A DNA stretch of 45,805 nucleotides from contig NZ_SLUN01000044.1 in the NCBI RefSeq assembly GCF_004340685.1, positions 1 to 45,805 of the forward strand, read 5' to 3'. A program made the translations under genes and the position numbers. Positions 31,418-41,391 of the stretch are shown here, piece after piece. Within the stretch, counting starts at the first letter, position 1. Each line of letters begins with the position of its first letter. The notes below the pieces were generated by a model. That model did not search any database, was not told the DNA's origin, and saw only the letters and a list, made by a program, of their open reading frames with translations. This DNA is from Hydrogenispora ethanolica. GTDB taxonomy: Bacteria; Bacillota; UBA4882; UBA8346.

Positions 31418-32674
31418 ATGGGTATGATCATCAATCACAATCTCTCGGCGTTAAACACCTACAATCAGTTGAACCTGAACAACACCGCCATGAACAAGTC
31501 CCTGCAGAAACTGTCGTCCGGCTATCGCATCAACGCCGCCTCGGATGACGCGGCGGGCCTGGCAATCTCCGAAAAGATGCGCGGCCAGATCCGCGGGCTC
31601 GACCAGGCCAGCGAAAATGCCCAGGATGCGATCTCCATGGTCCAAACCGCCGAGGGCGCGCTCGATGAGACCACCAACATCCTGCAACGTATGCGCGAGC
31701 TGGCCGTCCAGTCCTCAAGCGATACCAATACCGACTCCGACCGCCAAAACATTCAGGACGAGATGGACGCCTTGATCGAAGAGATCAACCGCATCGCCAA
31801 TGACACCGAATTCAACACCAAGAAACTGCTGGACGGTTCGATGGGTTCCAAGACCGGCGACGTTGCCAATGTCCTGTCCAATACCGCTCTTGATACGGCC
31901 ACGGCGGCAACATCGACTCTGACAACTCTGAATGACAGTGATACCAACAGTTTGGGTATCAGCGCGAGCGACACCGTCACCGTCAGCTACGTTAAGAATG
32001 GCGAATTAATCAGCTATGATGTCACGGTAGCCACGGACACTACTCTGGCCGACCTGGCCGATGCCGACGCCAACGGGACCAATACCGATGACGATTTCAC
32101 ACTGACGGTCACCGCCGACGGCGTAATCACTGCCACCGCTAACACCGCAGGAACCGCCGACGCCGTTTACGGTCTGACCATTACGGTCAAAGATGCCGAC
32201 GGCGATACCAATACCACCGCCACCAACGCCTTGTCCAGCTTCACCCAGACCACCAAAGCGCAGGACAAACGGAATGACGGTTCATCCACGGTGCTCATCG
32301 GGGCCAACACCGGCCAAAGCATCAATATCAGCATCGACAAGATGGATGCCGCTTCGTTGGGCGTGGAGGGCCTGGACGTCAGCTCCCAGGATGCCGCGGA
32401 TATCGCCATCAAGGTGATTGACACCGCCACCTCGGTCGTCACCACCGCCCGTTCCAAAATGGGCGCCATTCAGAACCGCCTGGACAGCACCATCAATAAT
32501 CTGACCACCTCCAGCGAGAACCTGACTTCCGCCGAATCCCGGATCCGCGACGTCGACATGGCTTCGGAAATGGCCAACTATACCAAGTTGAGCGTTCTCA
32601 ACCAGGCCGCCACCACGATGCTGGCCCAAGCCAACCAGCTGCCCCAGCGGGTGTTGACTCTGTTGCAAGGCTAA
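31418..32674 (+). CDS. hag: flagellin
   Basis: 418 aa. The conserved D0/D1 N-terminal helix region ([19 protein letters not shown] onwards, with [20 protein letters not shown]) covers about 1-140. The conserved C-terminal part ([21 protein letters not shown] to VLTLLQG) covers about 345-418. The middle is an Asp/Thr-rich variable domain exposed on the filament, of about 190 residues. Secreted by the flagellar type III system, so no signal peptide. A strong AAGGAGGAA ribosome site precedes it. Expression is probably high and CsrA-controlled. Followed by a terminator. Confidence 0.97.
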   Translation: MGMIINHNLSALNTYNQLNLNNTAMNKSLQKLSSGYRINAASDDAAGLAISEKMRGQIRGLDQASENAQDAISMVQTAEGALDETTNILQRMRELAVQSSSDTNTDSDRQNIQDEMDALIEEINRIANDTEFNTKKLLDGSMGSKTGDVANVLSNTALDTATAATSTLTTLNDSDTNSLGISASDTVTVSYVKNGELISYDVTVATDTTLADLADADANGTNTDDDFTLTVTADGVITATANTAGTADAVYGLTITVKDADGDTNTTATNALSSFTQTTKAQDKRNDGSSTVLIGANTGQSINISIDKMDAASLGVEGLDVSSQDAADIAIKVIDTATSVVTTARSKMGAIQNRLDSTINNLTTSSENLTSAESRIRDVDMASEMANYTKLSVLNQAATTMLAQANQLPQRVLTLLQG

Positions 32675-32728
32675 CCTAAGGGAGTCTCCGATTCCCAGTG
32701 GTACAATTCCTCAAATATCCATAAATTA

Positions 32729-32763
32729 AGCGCCCATTCCTTTCGAGGGATGGGCGCTCTTGA
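32729..32763. terminator. terminator after flagellin
   Basis: GCGCCCATTCC (32730-32740) pairs with GGGATGGGCGC (32747-32757) with one mismatch and a short loop, followed by TCTTG. It separates the flagellin gene from the convergent fliT-like gene. Confidence 0.7.
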
Positions 32764-32787
32764 CTCTCGGTTCATGTTGAATACGAG

Positions 32788-33204
32788 TTACCCTTTGGCG
32801 TTCAACCGGTTGCCCCGCGTCAGCGGCGCCCAGCGCGCCTCATATTTTCTCATCAATTGACGCTGCATCCGGATCTTTCGCATTTCCGCCCCGATACGCT
32901 CCCGTTCCGCCTGAGCCTCCCGCAACACGCTGTCGCTCCGCTCCAGTACCGCGGCTTGTTGGGCCGCGACGGCCCGGATGACATCCGCCATTCCAGCTTC
33001 GGACCGCTCGTCGCCGGTCTCGGTCAGATCCCGATCCACAGCGGCGAGCTCCTCAATGAGCGCCGCGCGCTCGCGCAGCAGGCGCCGGATACCTCTCATC
33101 TCCCGGCGGCGGATAAAACGGCTCTGCGTTTCGGTATTCGCGGCGATCTGTTCCAAAATCCGCTGTTTCCGCAGCAGGCATTCATGCTTTCCAGCCCGGC
33201 TCAT
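32788..33204 (-). CDS. FliT/FlgN-like flagellar export chaperone (by position)
   Basis: 138 aa, highly charged and entirely helical in appearance (many Arg, Glu, Ala and Leu residues, such as RRLLRERAALIEELAAVDRDL and QAERERIGAEMRKIRMQRQLM). This is a coiled-coil pattern typical of small flagellar chaperones. It lies five bp downstream of the fliD stop, the usual place of fliT, whose product chaperones FliD. Sequence similarity to FliT itself is not obvious, so the name rests on size, composition and position. ATG at 33204 is preceded by AGGGAG, which overlaps the fliD end. Confidence 0.55.
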   Translation of the reverse strand: MSRAGKHECLLRKQRILEQIAANTETQSRFIRRREMRGIRRLLRERAALIEELAAVDRDLTETGDERSEAGMADVIRAVAAQQAAVLERSDSVLREAQAERERIGAEMRKIRMQRQLMRKYEARWAPLTRGNRLNAKG

Positions 33205-33209
33205 GTCGC

Positions 33210-35120
33210 TCAACTCCCTGAAAGATAGGATTGCAATGCGGACAGTTGCGCGTTCATCTGGGAGATATACGTTTCCAAGGCGGAATACTGTTCGTAGAGA
33301 CGATCTTCCTCATCGTCCAGGCGGTCTTCTTCCTTGTCGATCTTCTCCTGATAATCGTTGATCATGTCGGTCAAGGTATTGTCCGTATTCGACGCGTCAT
33401 TTTCGATACCGGCCTTCTCCAACAAAAACCCTTTATTGCCGCTGTTATCCCGGATGCTGGAGATGTTGTCCTGAATGATGTCATAAAAACGGTAGGCAAT
33501 CCCTTCCTGTTTATAGCGGGTCTGCCGCTCGGAGGAGCTCAGTTTACGGACGGTGGTCGTCCCCGAGTAATCGGAGGACTGCTGGGTGAAAAGTTCCATC
33601 ACCTGATCGGGATCGCTTTGGATCGCTTCCTTCAGCTTATCCTCGTCAATATACAGTTTGCCCTTTTCATCATAGGTCCCCGTGGTGATCCCGATGCTGG
33701 CCAGAGTGGACGACTGACCGGAAATCGAATCATAGAGAGCCATCCGCAGGTCGTCGAGGAGACCCTGCAAAATGGAATCGTTGCTCAACAACCCGGTTTT
33801 GGCCTTTTCATTCCAATTCTCGATCTCCTCGTCGGACATCTCATCTTCCTGCGCCTCAGTGAGCGGCGGATAGTCGGAATCATACTCGGCCGAGAGTTCG
33901 CCGTTGATGGTGCTGATCAGCGCATTATAATCGTCCACAAAACTCTCAATACTGTCGTAGATGGCGTCGACATCCTGGGTGAGCGTGATCGTGGCGGCCT
34001 CGGTGGTCTCTTGATTGAAGGTATAGGTAACGCCGTCCACCGTTACCGTATTCGAGCTCCGGGTCAAACTCTGCCCGTCGATAGTCACCTTGGCATCGGT
34101 CCCGGCGGTGGATTGGTTCAAAGCAGCCGACAAGAATGTACTGCCGCTCTCGCTCACGGATAAGGTTTTTTGCGCGCCCGTCGTGGTGGCAGTCAACACC
34201 AGTCGGTCGTTCAACTCATCGTATTTCAGGGTCGCTCCGGCGTCACTGTTGTTGATTTCGCTGATCATTTCCGAGAGCTTTGTATCTTTGTCGAAAGTGA
34301 AACTGACGCCATTGATGGACAATTCGACCTGGCCGTCTTCATTGAATTGAAAGCTGCTACTCATCGTGGTGGCCAGCGTCTCCAGCGTATCGGTGGTGCT
34401 GATCCGGTTGGAGAGTGTGGTGCTGCTAAAGCCCAGGGCGGTCAAGGCGCTGGAACTGCCGGAACTGCTCGGTTTACTGATCGTTATCGCTTGGACGCCG
34501 CTATCGGTGGCGGATTGGATGGTCAGGATCCCCGATTCGTCTTCGCTCACCGTCACCTTGCCCTCGCCCACCGCATCGTCGATGGCTGCCTGGAGCGAAT
34601 CCAGATCCGTCACCGAGCTGTCCAGAGTCACCGTGGTCTGCGTGCCATCCAGCGAGATAACGAAACTGGTACCGGCCAGTGAATCATAATCCGCCGCCGT
34701 GGTTCCCTGGATATCCGCTGACAGCCGGCTGCCGGTCGCCAGCGACGCCGCCGTGGCCAACTGGCTGACCTCGACGGAATGGGTCCCGGACGCCGCGCTG
34801 CTGGTGTAGCTCGCCGTGACTGCACTGGAGCTGCTGGTGACGGAGAATTGTTGAAAAGTCGTCTCGCTCATCAAATTGCTGGAAGAAGTAGTATCAAAAT
34901 ACTTGCTGGCAAATGCCTGAATATCTTCGATAATACTCCGGTATGCTTCCTGGCGCCATTCCGCCAGCTGCTGTTGCTGCTGCAGTTTGTTCAATTTGGT
35001 TGCTTTGGCGGTCATCAGCTGTTCGACGATGGAATCCACGTCAAGGCCGGAAGATAGACCGCTGATTACGGTTCGGCCGTTGACAGTGGTCGAAGATATG
35101 CTACTGCTGGAACTGGACAT
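33210..35120 (-). CDS. fliD: flagellar filament cap protein FliD
   Basis: 636 aa. FliD (HAP2) caps the growing filament. It starts with a Ser-rich leader, then VISGLSSGLDVDSIVEQLMTAKATKLNKLQQQ, the family N-terminal motif. It ends with a long heptad-like region (DYQEKIDKEEDRLDDEEDRLYEQYSALETYISQMNAQLS), as expected. The middle is Ser/Thr-rich. It is longer than many homologues (about 450-500), mainly from the variable domains. ATG follows AAGGAGGCGAG. Located between flgL and the chaperone-like gene. Confidence 0.95.
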   Translation of the reverse strand: MSSSSSSISSTTVNGRTVISGLSSGLDVDSIVEQLMTAKATKLNKLQQQQQLAEWRQEAYRSIIEDIQAFASKYFDTTSSSNLMSETTFQQFSVTSSSSAVTASYTSSAASGTHSVEVSQLATAASLATGSRLSADIQGTTAADYDSLAGTSFVISLDGTQTTVTLDSSVTDLDSLQAAIDDAVGEGKVTVSEDESGILTIQSATDSGVQAITISKPSSSGSSSALTALGFSSTTLSNRISTTDTLETLATTMSSSFQFNEDGQVELSINGVSFTFDKDTKLSEMISEINNSDAGATLKYDELNDRLVLTATTTGAQKTLSVSESGSTFLSAALNQSTAGTDAKVTIDGQSLTRSSNTVTVDGVTYTFNQETTEAATITLTQDVDAIYDSIESFVDDYNALISTINGELSAEYDSDYPPLTEAQEDEMSDEEIENWNEKAKTGLLSNDSILQGLLDDLRMALYDSISGQSSTLASIGITTGTYDEKGKLYIDEDKLKEAIQSDPDQVMELFTQQSSDYSGTTTVRKLSSSERQTRYKQEGIAYRFYDIIQDNISSIRDNSGNKGFLLEKAGIENDASNTDNTLTDMINDYQEKIDKEEDRLDDEEDRLYEQYSALETYISQMNAQLSALQSYLSGS

Positions 35121-35195
35121 TCGTCTCGCCTCCTTGCTTTTTTCGGTCAGGAACTCTTACAGCCTGGCAATCCGCATCGGTTAAAAGATGCGCGG

Positions 35196-36260
35196 TCAGG
35201 TCAAGAAATCCACCAGGCTTTTCCCGATCACTTTCGCCCCCACCGTCAAAGACACCTCATAAACATATTCGGCGCTCGTCAAATCGATGGAGGCTTCGGC
35301 CACGTCCACATCTTCATTGTTGCTCATGAGAGTGGTATAGGTCTCGACATCGTTGCTGATCCGGGTTTTGGCCATGCTGACGTAGTTCATTCTGGCTCCC
35401 AAGTCGGCGCGGGCATTCAGTACCCGTTCGTAATCGGCATCCAAGTCGGTGAGCACATCATCCAGATTCAGATCATGCGTCTCGACTGTGACGGTCGCCG
35501 GATCCGCCGAATTGTCGATTTCGGCCGTTTGATAACTTGTTGCGCCGTCCAACCCCAACAACAGTTTGTCAATGGAATCGAAGATGTTTGTTCCGGTTCC
35601 CTGGCCGGTGACGTCCTGGCCTTCGACATTCACCGCAATCTGAGAGCCAAAACCGATATTATACTTGATGGTCTGCGCCGCCTCGCTCTGATACATCTGG
35701 TCGGCGTTACTGGTGCAAAAGTCGGTGAAATCGCTCTCACTGACCTCTGTTGAGGTCGGTCCGCCAAGGCTGAGATATTGACCCTTGAAGGTAACCTTAT
35801 CCCCCGCTGCGGTCGATTCAATGGCATACGGCGCCTCATCGGTGTCATATCCGGCAAAAATATAGCGCCCGGCGTACGAGGTGTTCATCACATCGACCAC
35901 TTGCTCTTTTAATTCCCCGACCTCTTCTTGGATGGCTACTTTATCGCTGTCGCTCAAGGTATCGCTGGAGGCTTGAACCGTCAGCTCCTTGAGCCGTTTG
36001 ATAATATCGCCCAAGTCGCTCAGGGCGCTGTCGGTCACTTCCTGCCAGGAGGCGGCGTTCTCGACATTCTTCTGATACTGCTCCGCCTTGGCGACATAGT
36101 TGCGGTATTTAATGGCCCGCGTCGCCACCACCGGATCGTCCGAAGGCAGCTGAATCTTGGATTGAGTGGACGCTCTCTCCTGCGCCTCGCTCAACCGCTC
36201 CAAGTTTTGATTGAGATTCCAGACCGCCTTGGCGGTCATCATGTTGTTGGTAATCCGCAC
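35196..36260 (-). CDS. flgL: hook-filament junction protein FlgL
   Basis: 354 aa from the GTG at 36260, placed six nt after AGGGGTG. FlgL (HAP3) joins hook and filament. The start VRITNNMMTAKAVWNLNQNLERLSEAQERASTQSKI and the end SAEYVYEVSLTVGAKVIGKSLVDFL are family-typical helices. It follows the second flgK with an 11-bp gap. Confidence 0.93.
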   Translation of the reverse strand: MRITNNMMTAKAVWNLNQNLERLSEAQERASTQSKIQLPSDDPVVATRAIKYRNYVAKAEQYQKNVENAASWQEVTDSALSDLGDIIKRLKELTVQASSDTLSDSDKVAIQEEVGELKEQVVDVMNTSYAGRYIFAGYDTDEAPYAIESTAAGDKVTFKGQYLSLGGPTSTEVSESDFTDFCTSNADQMYQSEAAQTIKYNIGFGSQIAVNVEGQDVTGQGTGTNIFDSIDKLLLGLDGATSYQTAEIDNSADPATVTVETHDLNLDDVLTDLDADYERVLNARADLGARMNYVSMAKTRISNDVETYTTLMSNNEDVDVAEASIDLTSAEYVYEVSLTVGAKVIGKSLVDFLT

Positions 36261-36271
36261 CGCTATCACCC

Positions 36272-37792
36272 CTATTCGTTGACCATGTCGATGGTCGTCT
36301 GATAGATCTCATTCCAAGTCGTCACCAGTAACGCCGAAGAATTGTAGGCCTGTTGGTATTTGGTAAGATTGGCCGTCTCCTCGTCGGCAGAGACTCCGGA
36401 AACCGAAGTCCTGCGCTCATCGATGTTGTTGGCGATGGTACTTTTATTGTCAGCCAGGCGTTGGGCATAAGAGCTACTGGTGCCGAGCGTGGAGATGATG
36501 GAATTCATGAAATCCTCGGGCGTGCCCTTATTGAACATCTGGCTGTCCTGGCAAAGCTCGATCAGGTCGGCGATGTTTTCACTATTATCCGCTTGACCGG
36601 CGCTGGAAGACGCCGCAATCTTCCCCACATCCTCCTGAATATCCAGAGCCACGGAGATATTGGCGGCGGTGATATTGGCATAGCGCGACTCGGTATCGCT
36701 GCCGCTGTTCATGAAATCTTCCGACGAACAATCATCGTAGGTAAAAAAGCGGATCCCGGTGGAGCCGTCGCTGCTGTAGCCGCCGGCGTGGCCCGCATAA
36801 TAAGTATTGCCGTCGGCGTAAATACCCTCATTGAAGGCTTCGGCGAAGGTCCGGGCGAATTCATCCAATTGGCTCAGATAATAAGGAATGCCCTTGTACT
36901 CCGACCCGCCGGCACCATCCCGGATGTCGAGATAACCCTTAAGCGCGCCGCTATCGGGCTCGAAGGCCTCTCCCGTATCCTGCCACTGGATTTGATACAG
37001 GCCATCGCTGTCACTGGTGCACTCCAATTGCCGGGCTTTGTCGCCGCTGACCAGCGTGGAGCCATTGACAGTGACATTCAGAATGGTGTTAACGGTGCCG
37101 TCGGGGTTGGTTCCGACCACCGTTTCGCTCACGCTGATGTCGACGAGTCCGGAGAGCTTGTCAAGCAGCAACGTGCGCTGATCCTCCAATTCATTGGCTG
37201 TCGCGCCCCCGGCCGTCGCCTGCTGAATCTGGTCATTCAATTTGGCGATCTGCTGGGCGTAGGAATTAATCTGATCCACGGTCGTTTTGACCGAGGTATT
37301 CAGATCATCGCGAATCATCTCCAGCTGAGCGGCGGCGTTATTGAGATACTCGCAGAGTGAGTTCGCGGCCGCCTCGACCGAAGTCCGCACCGAAGTATCA
37401 CTCGCATTATTGGACAATTCTTCGAGAGCGTCATAGAAATCATTCATCACTGTCGAAAAACCATCGTCCGTCGAATCGCTGAAGACTGTCTCGATCTCCG
37501 TCAGCGCATCGGCTTTGACCTCCCATTCGCCCAGGGAAGTATTGGCCCGCCAATACTGATTGTCCAGACTGGCCTGGCGGATTCGCTCGACCGAGGTCAC
37601 CTCGGACCCTCCGCCAATGATCACTCCCCCGCTGGTAGAGGCGGGCGTGCTCACGGAGGTCTGGGCTACCGTCTGCCGGGAATAGCCCTCGGTATTGGTG
37701 TTACTAATATTGTTGCTGGTAACCGACAGCCCGGCTTGACTGGAGTATAAGCCGCGCGTGGCGATGCTGAGACCCATAAACGTAGAACTCAT
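36272..37792 (-). CDS. flgK: flagellar hook-associated protein FlgK, paralogue 2
   Basis: 506 aa. FlgK (HAP1) is the first hook-filament junction protein. The N-terminal rod-type motif (GLYSSQAGLSVTSNNISNTN, TEGYSRQTV) and C-terminal motif (DEETANLTKYQQAYNSSALLV) are intact. The middle insertion is longer than in its neighbour and has Asp/Ser/Gly-rich segments. It is encoded directly after another flgK on the same strand (147-bp gap), which is unusual. ATG at 37792 follows AAGGTGATCCAA. Confidence 0.93.
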   Translation of the reverse strand: MSSTFMGLSIATRGLYSSQAGLSVTSNNISNTNTEGYSRQTVAQTSVSTPASTSGGVIIGGGSEVTSVERIRQASLDNQYWRANTSLGEWEVKADALTEIETVFSDSTDDGFSTVMNDFYDALEELSNNASDTSVRTSVEAAANSLCEYLNNAAAQLEMIRDDLNTSVKTTVDQINSYAQQIAKLNDQIQQATAGGATANELEDQRTLLLDKLSGLVDISVSETVVGTNPDGTVNTILNVTVNGSTLVSGDKARQLECTSDSDGLYQIQWQDTGEAFEPDSGALKGYLDIRDGAGGSEYKGIPYYLSQLDEFARTFAEAFNEGIYADGNTYYAGHAGGYSSDGSTGIRFFTYDDCSSEDFMNSGSDTESRYANITAANISVALDIQEDVGKIAASSSAGQADNSENIADLIELCQDSQMFNKGTPEDFMNSIISTLGTSSSYAQRLADNKSTIANNIDERRTSVSGVSADEETANLTKYQQAYNSSALLVTTWNEIYQTTIDMVNE

Positions 37793-37938
37793 TTGGATCA
37801 CCTTCCCTGCTGCAACGAGAACCGCGGAAGATGGCGAAATGGCATACTGCCATCTCGTGCCCTACTTCACTCCCAGTGAAACAGCCATCCCCAGGGCCAC
37901 GTTGCAGTGAATTCATTTTTTACCGTATCCTAAAAAAG

Positions 37939-39411
37939 TCACGAACCCAGATCTTCAATCAATTCTGCCAAAAGACTGTCCACCGTGCTGAGGACCCTGG
38001 CATTAGCGCTATAGGCGTTCTGATACATCATCAACTTGGTCATCTCTTCATCCAGCGAGACCGATGAGACCGACTGGCGCTGGGTATCGGTCTGCTGGAC
38101 CAGCGCGCTTTGGGTATCACAATAGCCGCCGGCCGTGTCGCCCGTGGTCGCCACCCAGGAGATTAAGGATTGGTAGAAATCGTTCATATTCATAGATAAC
38201 CCGTCGAATACGAAATTTTCGGCATCGGTGAGATGATAAATCGCCTCGGCAATGGTGCTGTCTTCCACTCCGCCCTCGACGGAGGTGACGATCTTATCCA
38301 CATCAGCCACGATTTCCGGATTAACCTGCATATTGCTCAAGCTGAGCGGTTGGCTGGAATCGACGGCCACAAAAAAATCGAGTCCGGCATTGTCGTCCAG
38401 ATCGGTCCCGGATTGATGCAACTCATTGACCTGGTTGGCGATGGTGGTCATCAGATCGTTCAGGCCCTGCCGCAAATTGCTGATGGAACTGGAGGACCCC
38501 GCCGTGTAACTGTACGGGAAGGACGTAATATCCTGAACCCCGCTCTGGTCGCAATCTTCCAGATAGGCTTTGAGGGTACCGCTGGTGATGTTCGCCGTGC
38601 ATCCGAGACCGGTCCATTGCACTTGCAAGGGGTGCTCCGCCGAACCGTCGCCCACTGTCTCCAGCGTGCGCACCTCATCGCCCCGCACCAACGATACGCC
38701 GCCAATGCTGACTTCCAGGACCCCGCCGGACTCCTGGACCTTGATATTGGCCAGGCCGGACATGGTATCCAGCAGGCTGTCCCGCTGGTCCCGCAGATCG
38801 CCCGCTTCTCCGCCATTCAGTTCCAACTGGGTGATCTGACGATTCAAATCGGCGACTTGCTGCGCGAGAGCGTTCAGTTGGGCCACTCCGTCCTGGACTT
38901 GAGCCACCGCGTCCAACTGCAACTGTTCCAGTTGTTCATCGATATCCTGCATGATACTCAATAGGCTCATGGCATTCTCGACTACGGACTGCCGGCTGCT
39001 TTGGCTGCTTGGGTCCTTGGCCAGCTCTTCCCAACTATTGAAGAAATCCGTCAAGGTCTGTTGCAAGCCGCTGTCGGAACTGTCGTCAGCGGCCTCGAAC
39101 TCGCTCAAGGTCTCCTGAATCTCCTCCAGGTTGGCCTCCTTGACCTCCCAATAGCCCAGGTCGGCATTTTGCTGGCGATAGGTCTGATCGAGCAGCGTGT
39201 TGCGCGCCCGTACCACCTCGGTCATCCTGACGCCGGTTCCGGTGGTGCTCCCCCCGGACTGGGCCACAACCTGTTCCGCGCTGCCGACCTGTTTCCGGGA
39301 GTAACCGGTGGTATTCACGTTGGTGACATTGCTACTGACCACTGCTAGTGAACTCTGGTTCACCGCCATTCCGGTGACCGCGATATTATAACCCGTGAAA
39401 GTTGAAGCCAT
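37939..39411 (-). CDS. flgK: flagellar hook-associated protein FlgK, paralogue 1
   Basis: 490 aa. FlgK family: N-terminal AVTGMAVNQSSLAVVSSNVTNVNTTGYSRKQV and C-terminal SLDEEMTKLMMYQNAYSANARVL. It differs considerably from the adjacent paralogue in the central domain, so it is an old or diverged duplication. ATG at 39411 follows AGGTGCAAGCG. It sits between flgE and the second flgK. Confidence 0.92.
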   Translation of the reverse strand: MASTFTGYNIAVTGMAVNQSSLAVVSSNVTNVNTTGYSRKQVGSAEQVVAQSGGSTTGTGVRMTEVVRARNTLLDQTYRQQNADLGYWEVKEANLEEIQETLSEFEAADDSSDSGLQQTLTDFFNSWEELAKDPSSQSSRQSVVENAMSLLSIMQDIDEQLEQLQLDAVAQVQDGVAQLNALAQQVADLNRQITQLELNGGEAGDLRDQRDSLLDTMSGLANIKVQESGGVLEVSIGGVSLVRGDEVRTLETVGDGSAEHPLQVQWTGLGCTANITSGTLKAYLEDCDQSGVQDITSFPYSYTAGSSSSISNLRQGLNDLMTTIANQVNELHQSGTDLDDNAGLDFFVAVDSSQPLSLSNMQVNPEIVADVDKIVTSVEGGVEDSTIAEAIYHLTDAENFVFDGLSMNMNDFYQSLISWVATTGDTAGGYCDTQSALVQQTDTQRQSVSSVSLDEEMTKLMMYQNAYSANARVLSTVDSLLAELIEDLGS

Positions 39412-39475
39412 CGCTTGCACCTCATGTTCAGATTTTTACCTAAAGGAGTGAGATCTTTCGTTAACTCAGCCATTC

Positions 39476-40840
39476 TTAACGAATCAGGTTGACCAGCACT
39501 TCCAGGATGTTGTCGGTGGTGGTGATCACTTTGCTGTTCGCCTGGTAAGCCCGTTGCGTAATCATCATCTCGCTGAACTGTTCCGAAAGATCCACATTGG
39601 ACATTTCCAACGTTCCCGTGCTCAAGGTTCCCGAGCCGCTAGTCCCGGCCGCGACCCCGCCCGTGAAGTCCCCGGAATTGGCGGTAGTCGTATAAAGATT
39701 GTCGCCGATCTTTTCGAGGCCCGAGGAATTGCTGAAGACGGCCAAGGCGATCATTCCCAACGGTTGGGTTTGGTCATTGGAATACACGCCATAGATGACG
39801 CCGTCGGAGCCTATGGTAATGTCCTGAAGGTCGCCGGACTCATAGCCGTCGACGCTGGCCACCGAGATGCCGGAACCGGTGCTGGAGCTATAATAGGAGA
39901 TCTTGCTGAAATCCAGGCTGACCTCGAAGGCGGCCGCGCCGGCGTTGGAGCCTTGCGGCGTCAGGGTAATGGTCGGGTTGGTGTCGTAATTGGTCGTATC
40001 CGTGGTCACGATCTTGCCGCTGCTGTCGAACTCGATATAGCCGCTGGCGCCGCTGACCGCCAGCGCGGAAGTGTCCGTGGAATCCACCGTCCAATAATAG
40101 GAAGTCGTATTGGTCGTCTCGTCCGTATAACACTTATATAAATTGGCCTTCACTTCATAACTGTTGCCTAAGGCGTCATAAACGGTCATGGTCGTCGACG
40201 CCGACGCCGTGTCCGGCAGCGGTATGGTGATCGTGTTCAACGCCGTGCCGTTCGCATCCTCCGCAGGGTCGAGGCTGCCGGTGATCGAGGCCGCGGTGGT
40301 GGCCTGCGGTGCAATAATTTGTTTATTCCCGTTGGTGCTGTCCGAGAAGAGATTCAAGGGCTCGACATCCTGCTGCGTGTTGAATACGTAATTGCCGTCG
40401 CTGTCCACGCTGTACTCTTCCCAGCCGCAGACCTTGTAGCCATTCACCACCAGGTTTCCTTCCTCGTCCACCCCGAAGTTGCCCGCGCGCGTGAATTGAT
40501 ATTCGCCGACCGAGCCGCCCTGGACAATGAAGAAGCCGTCGCCGCCGATGGCCACGTCGGTATAATTGCCGGTCGACTGGGTGCTGCCCACGCTCATATT
40601 GGTGGTGACAGCCGCCACGCTGACCCCCAGGCCGACCTGAATGGGATTGGTGCCGCCGGTGTTGGTCGTGGCATTCGCGCCCGTGGCGCTGCTGAGCGTC
40701 TGACTTAATAAATCACTGAAGCTAACCGTCTGGGCTTTATAACCGGCCGTATTGACATTGGCAATATTGTTGCCGATCACATTGAGCTTTTGCTGTTGCG
40801 CCTTAAGCCCCGAAACGCCCGAATACATGGACGTCATCAT
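39476..40840 (-). CDS. flgE: flagellar hook protein FlgE
   Basis: 454 aa. The start MTSMYSGVSGLKAQQQKLNVIGNNIANVNTAGYKAQ and the end SEQFSEMMITQRAYQANSKVITTTDNILEVLVNLIR are the terminal helices that form the hook core. The GDGFFIVQ motif and Ser/Thr/Gly-rich outer domains lie between. It polymerises into the hook. Length is typical for Bacillota. ATG follows GGAGGTAATACGAG. flgD, its scaffold protein, is encoded 113 bp upstream. Confidence 0.95.
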   Translation of the reverse strand: MMTSMYSGVSGLKAQQQKLNVIGNNIANVNTAGYKAQTVSFSDLLSQTLSSATGANATTNTGGTNPIQVGLGVSVAAVTTNMSVGSTQSTGNYTDVAIGGDGFFIVQGGSVGEYQFTRAGNFGVDEEGNLVVNGYKVCGWEEYSVDSDGNYVFNTQQDVEPLNLFSDSTNGNKQIIAPQATTAASITGSLDPAEDANGTALNTITIPLPDTASASTTMTVYDALGNSYEVKANLYKCYTDETTNTTSYYWTVDSTDTSALAVSGASGYIEFDSSGKIVTTDTTNYDTNPTITLTPQGSNAGAAAFEVSLDFSKISYYSSSTGSGISVASVDGYESGDLQDITIGSDGVIYGVYSNDQTQPLGMIALAVFSNSSGLEKIGDNLYTTTANSGDFTGGVAAGTSGSGTLSTGTLEMSNVDLSEQFSEMMITQRAYQANSKVITTTDNILEVLVNLIR

Positions 40841-40953
40841 CTCGTATTACCTCCTGCCTGATATCGCTATTTCTTCCGTCATTCAGAAATAGGCATCAGC
40901 CTCCCCGAGCGGGGTCCAGCTGAAAAATGGTTCATTGCATTGGAGTCCCATGC

Positions 40954-41391
40954 CTATTCGCTCGCTGTGCCGTTGCTCACCGCCAAGACCGAACCGAGCT
41001 CCACCAAAGTGCCGTCAACCGTCAGGTAGGTGGTGCCGTTTTTGGTAATCACCGATTCCACTGTCCCCGATGCGGTGCTGGTCGCTCCGGTGGTATCGGT
41101 GGTCTGGTAGGTCACTTCCTTGCCGAGCATACTGTAGGCTCTGGTAGAATCCATCCCCGTGACCAACTCGTTCAAGCGCTCCAAAGAGCTCATCTGGGCC
41201 ATCTGCGACACGTATTCGGTATTGCTGACGGGATCGAGCGGATCCTGGTACTGCAGCTCGGTGGTGAGCAATTGCAACAACGATTCAAAATCCAGGGATG
41301 TGCTGGAAGAAGTGGAACTGGATGAACTGGTCGAATCCGTGGTCGTGCTGGGAGTGATCCAATAGGAATCTGTCACTGAACTGGTACTCAT
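40954..41391 (-). CDS. flgD: flagellar hook assembly scaffold FlgD, short form
   Basis: 145 aa. FlgD caps the growing hook. After a Ser/Thr-rich leader comes LDFESLLQLLTTELQYQDPLDP, the conserved FlgD motif, then YVSQMAQMSSLERLNEL. SMLGKEVTYQTTD is followed by a short strand-rich end. It lacks the larger Tudor/FnIII region of the 220-aa enterobacterial type, as in several Bacillota. The ATG at 41391 follows AAAGGAGGAAAAG. It is the first gene of the leftward hook-filament operon. Confidence 0.93.
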   Translation of the reverse strand: MSTSSVTDSYWITPSTTTDSTSSSSSTSSSTSLDFESLLQLLTTELQYQDPLDPVSNTEYVSQMAQMSSLERLNELVTGMDSTRAYSMLGKEVTYQTTDTTGATSTASGTVESVITKNGTTYLTVDGTLVELGSVLAVSNGTASE

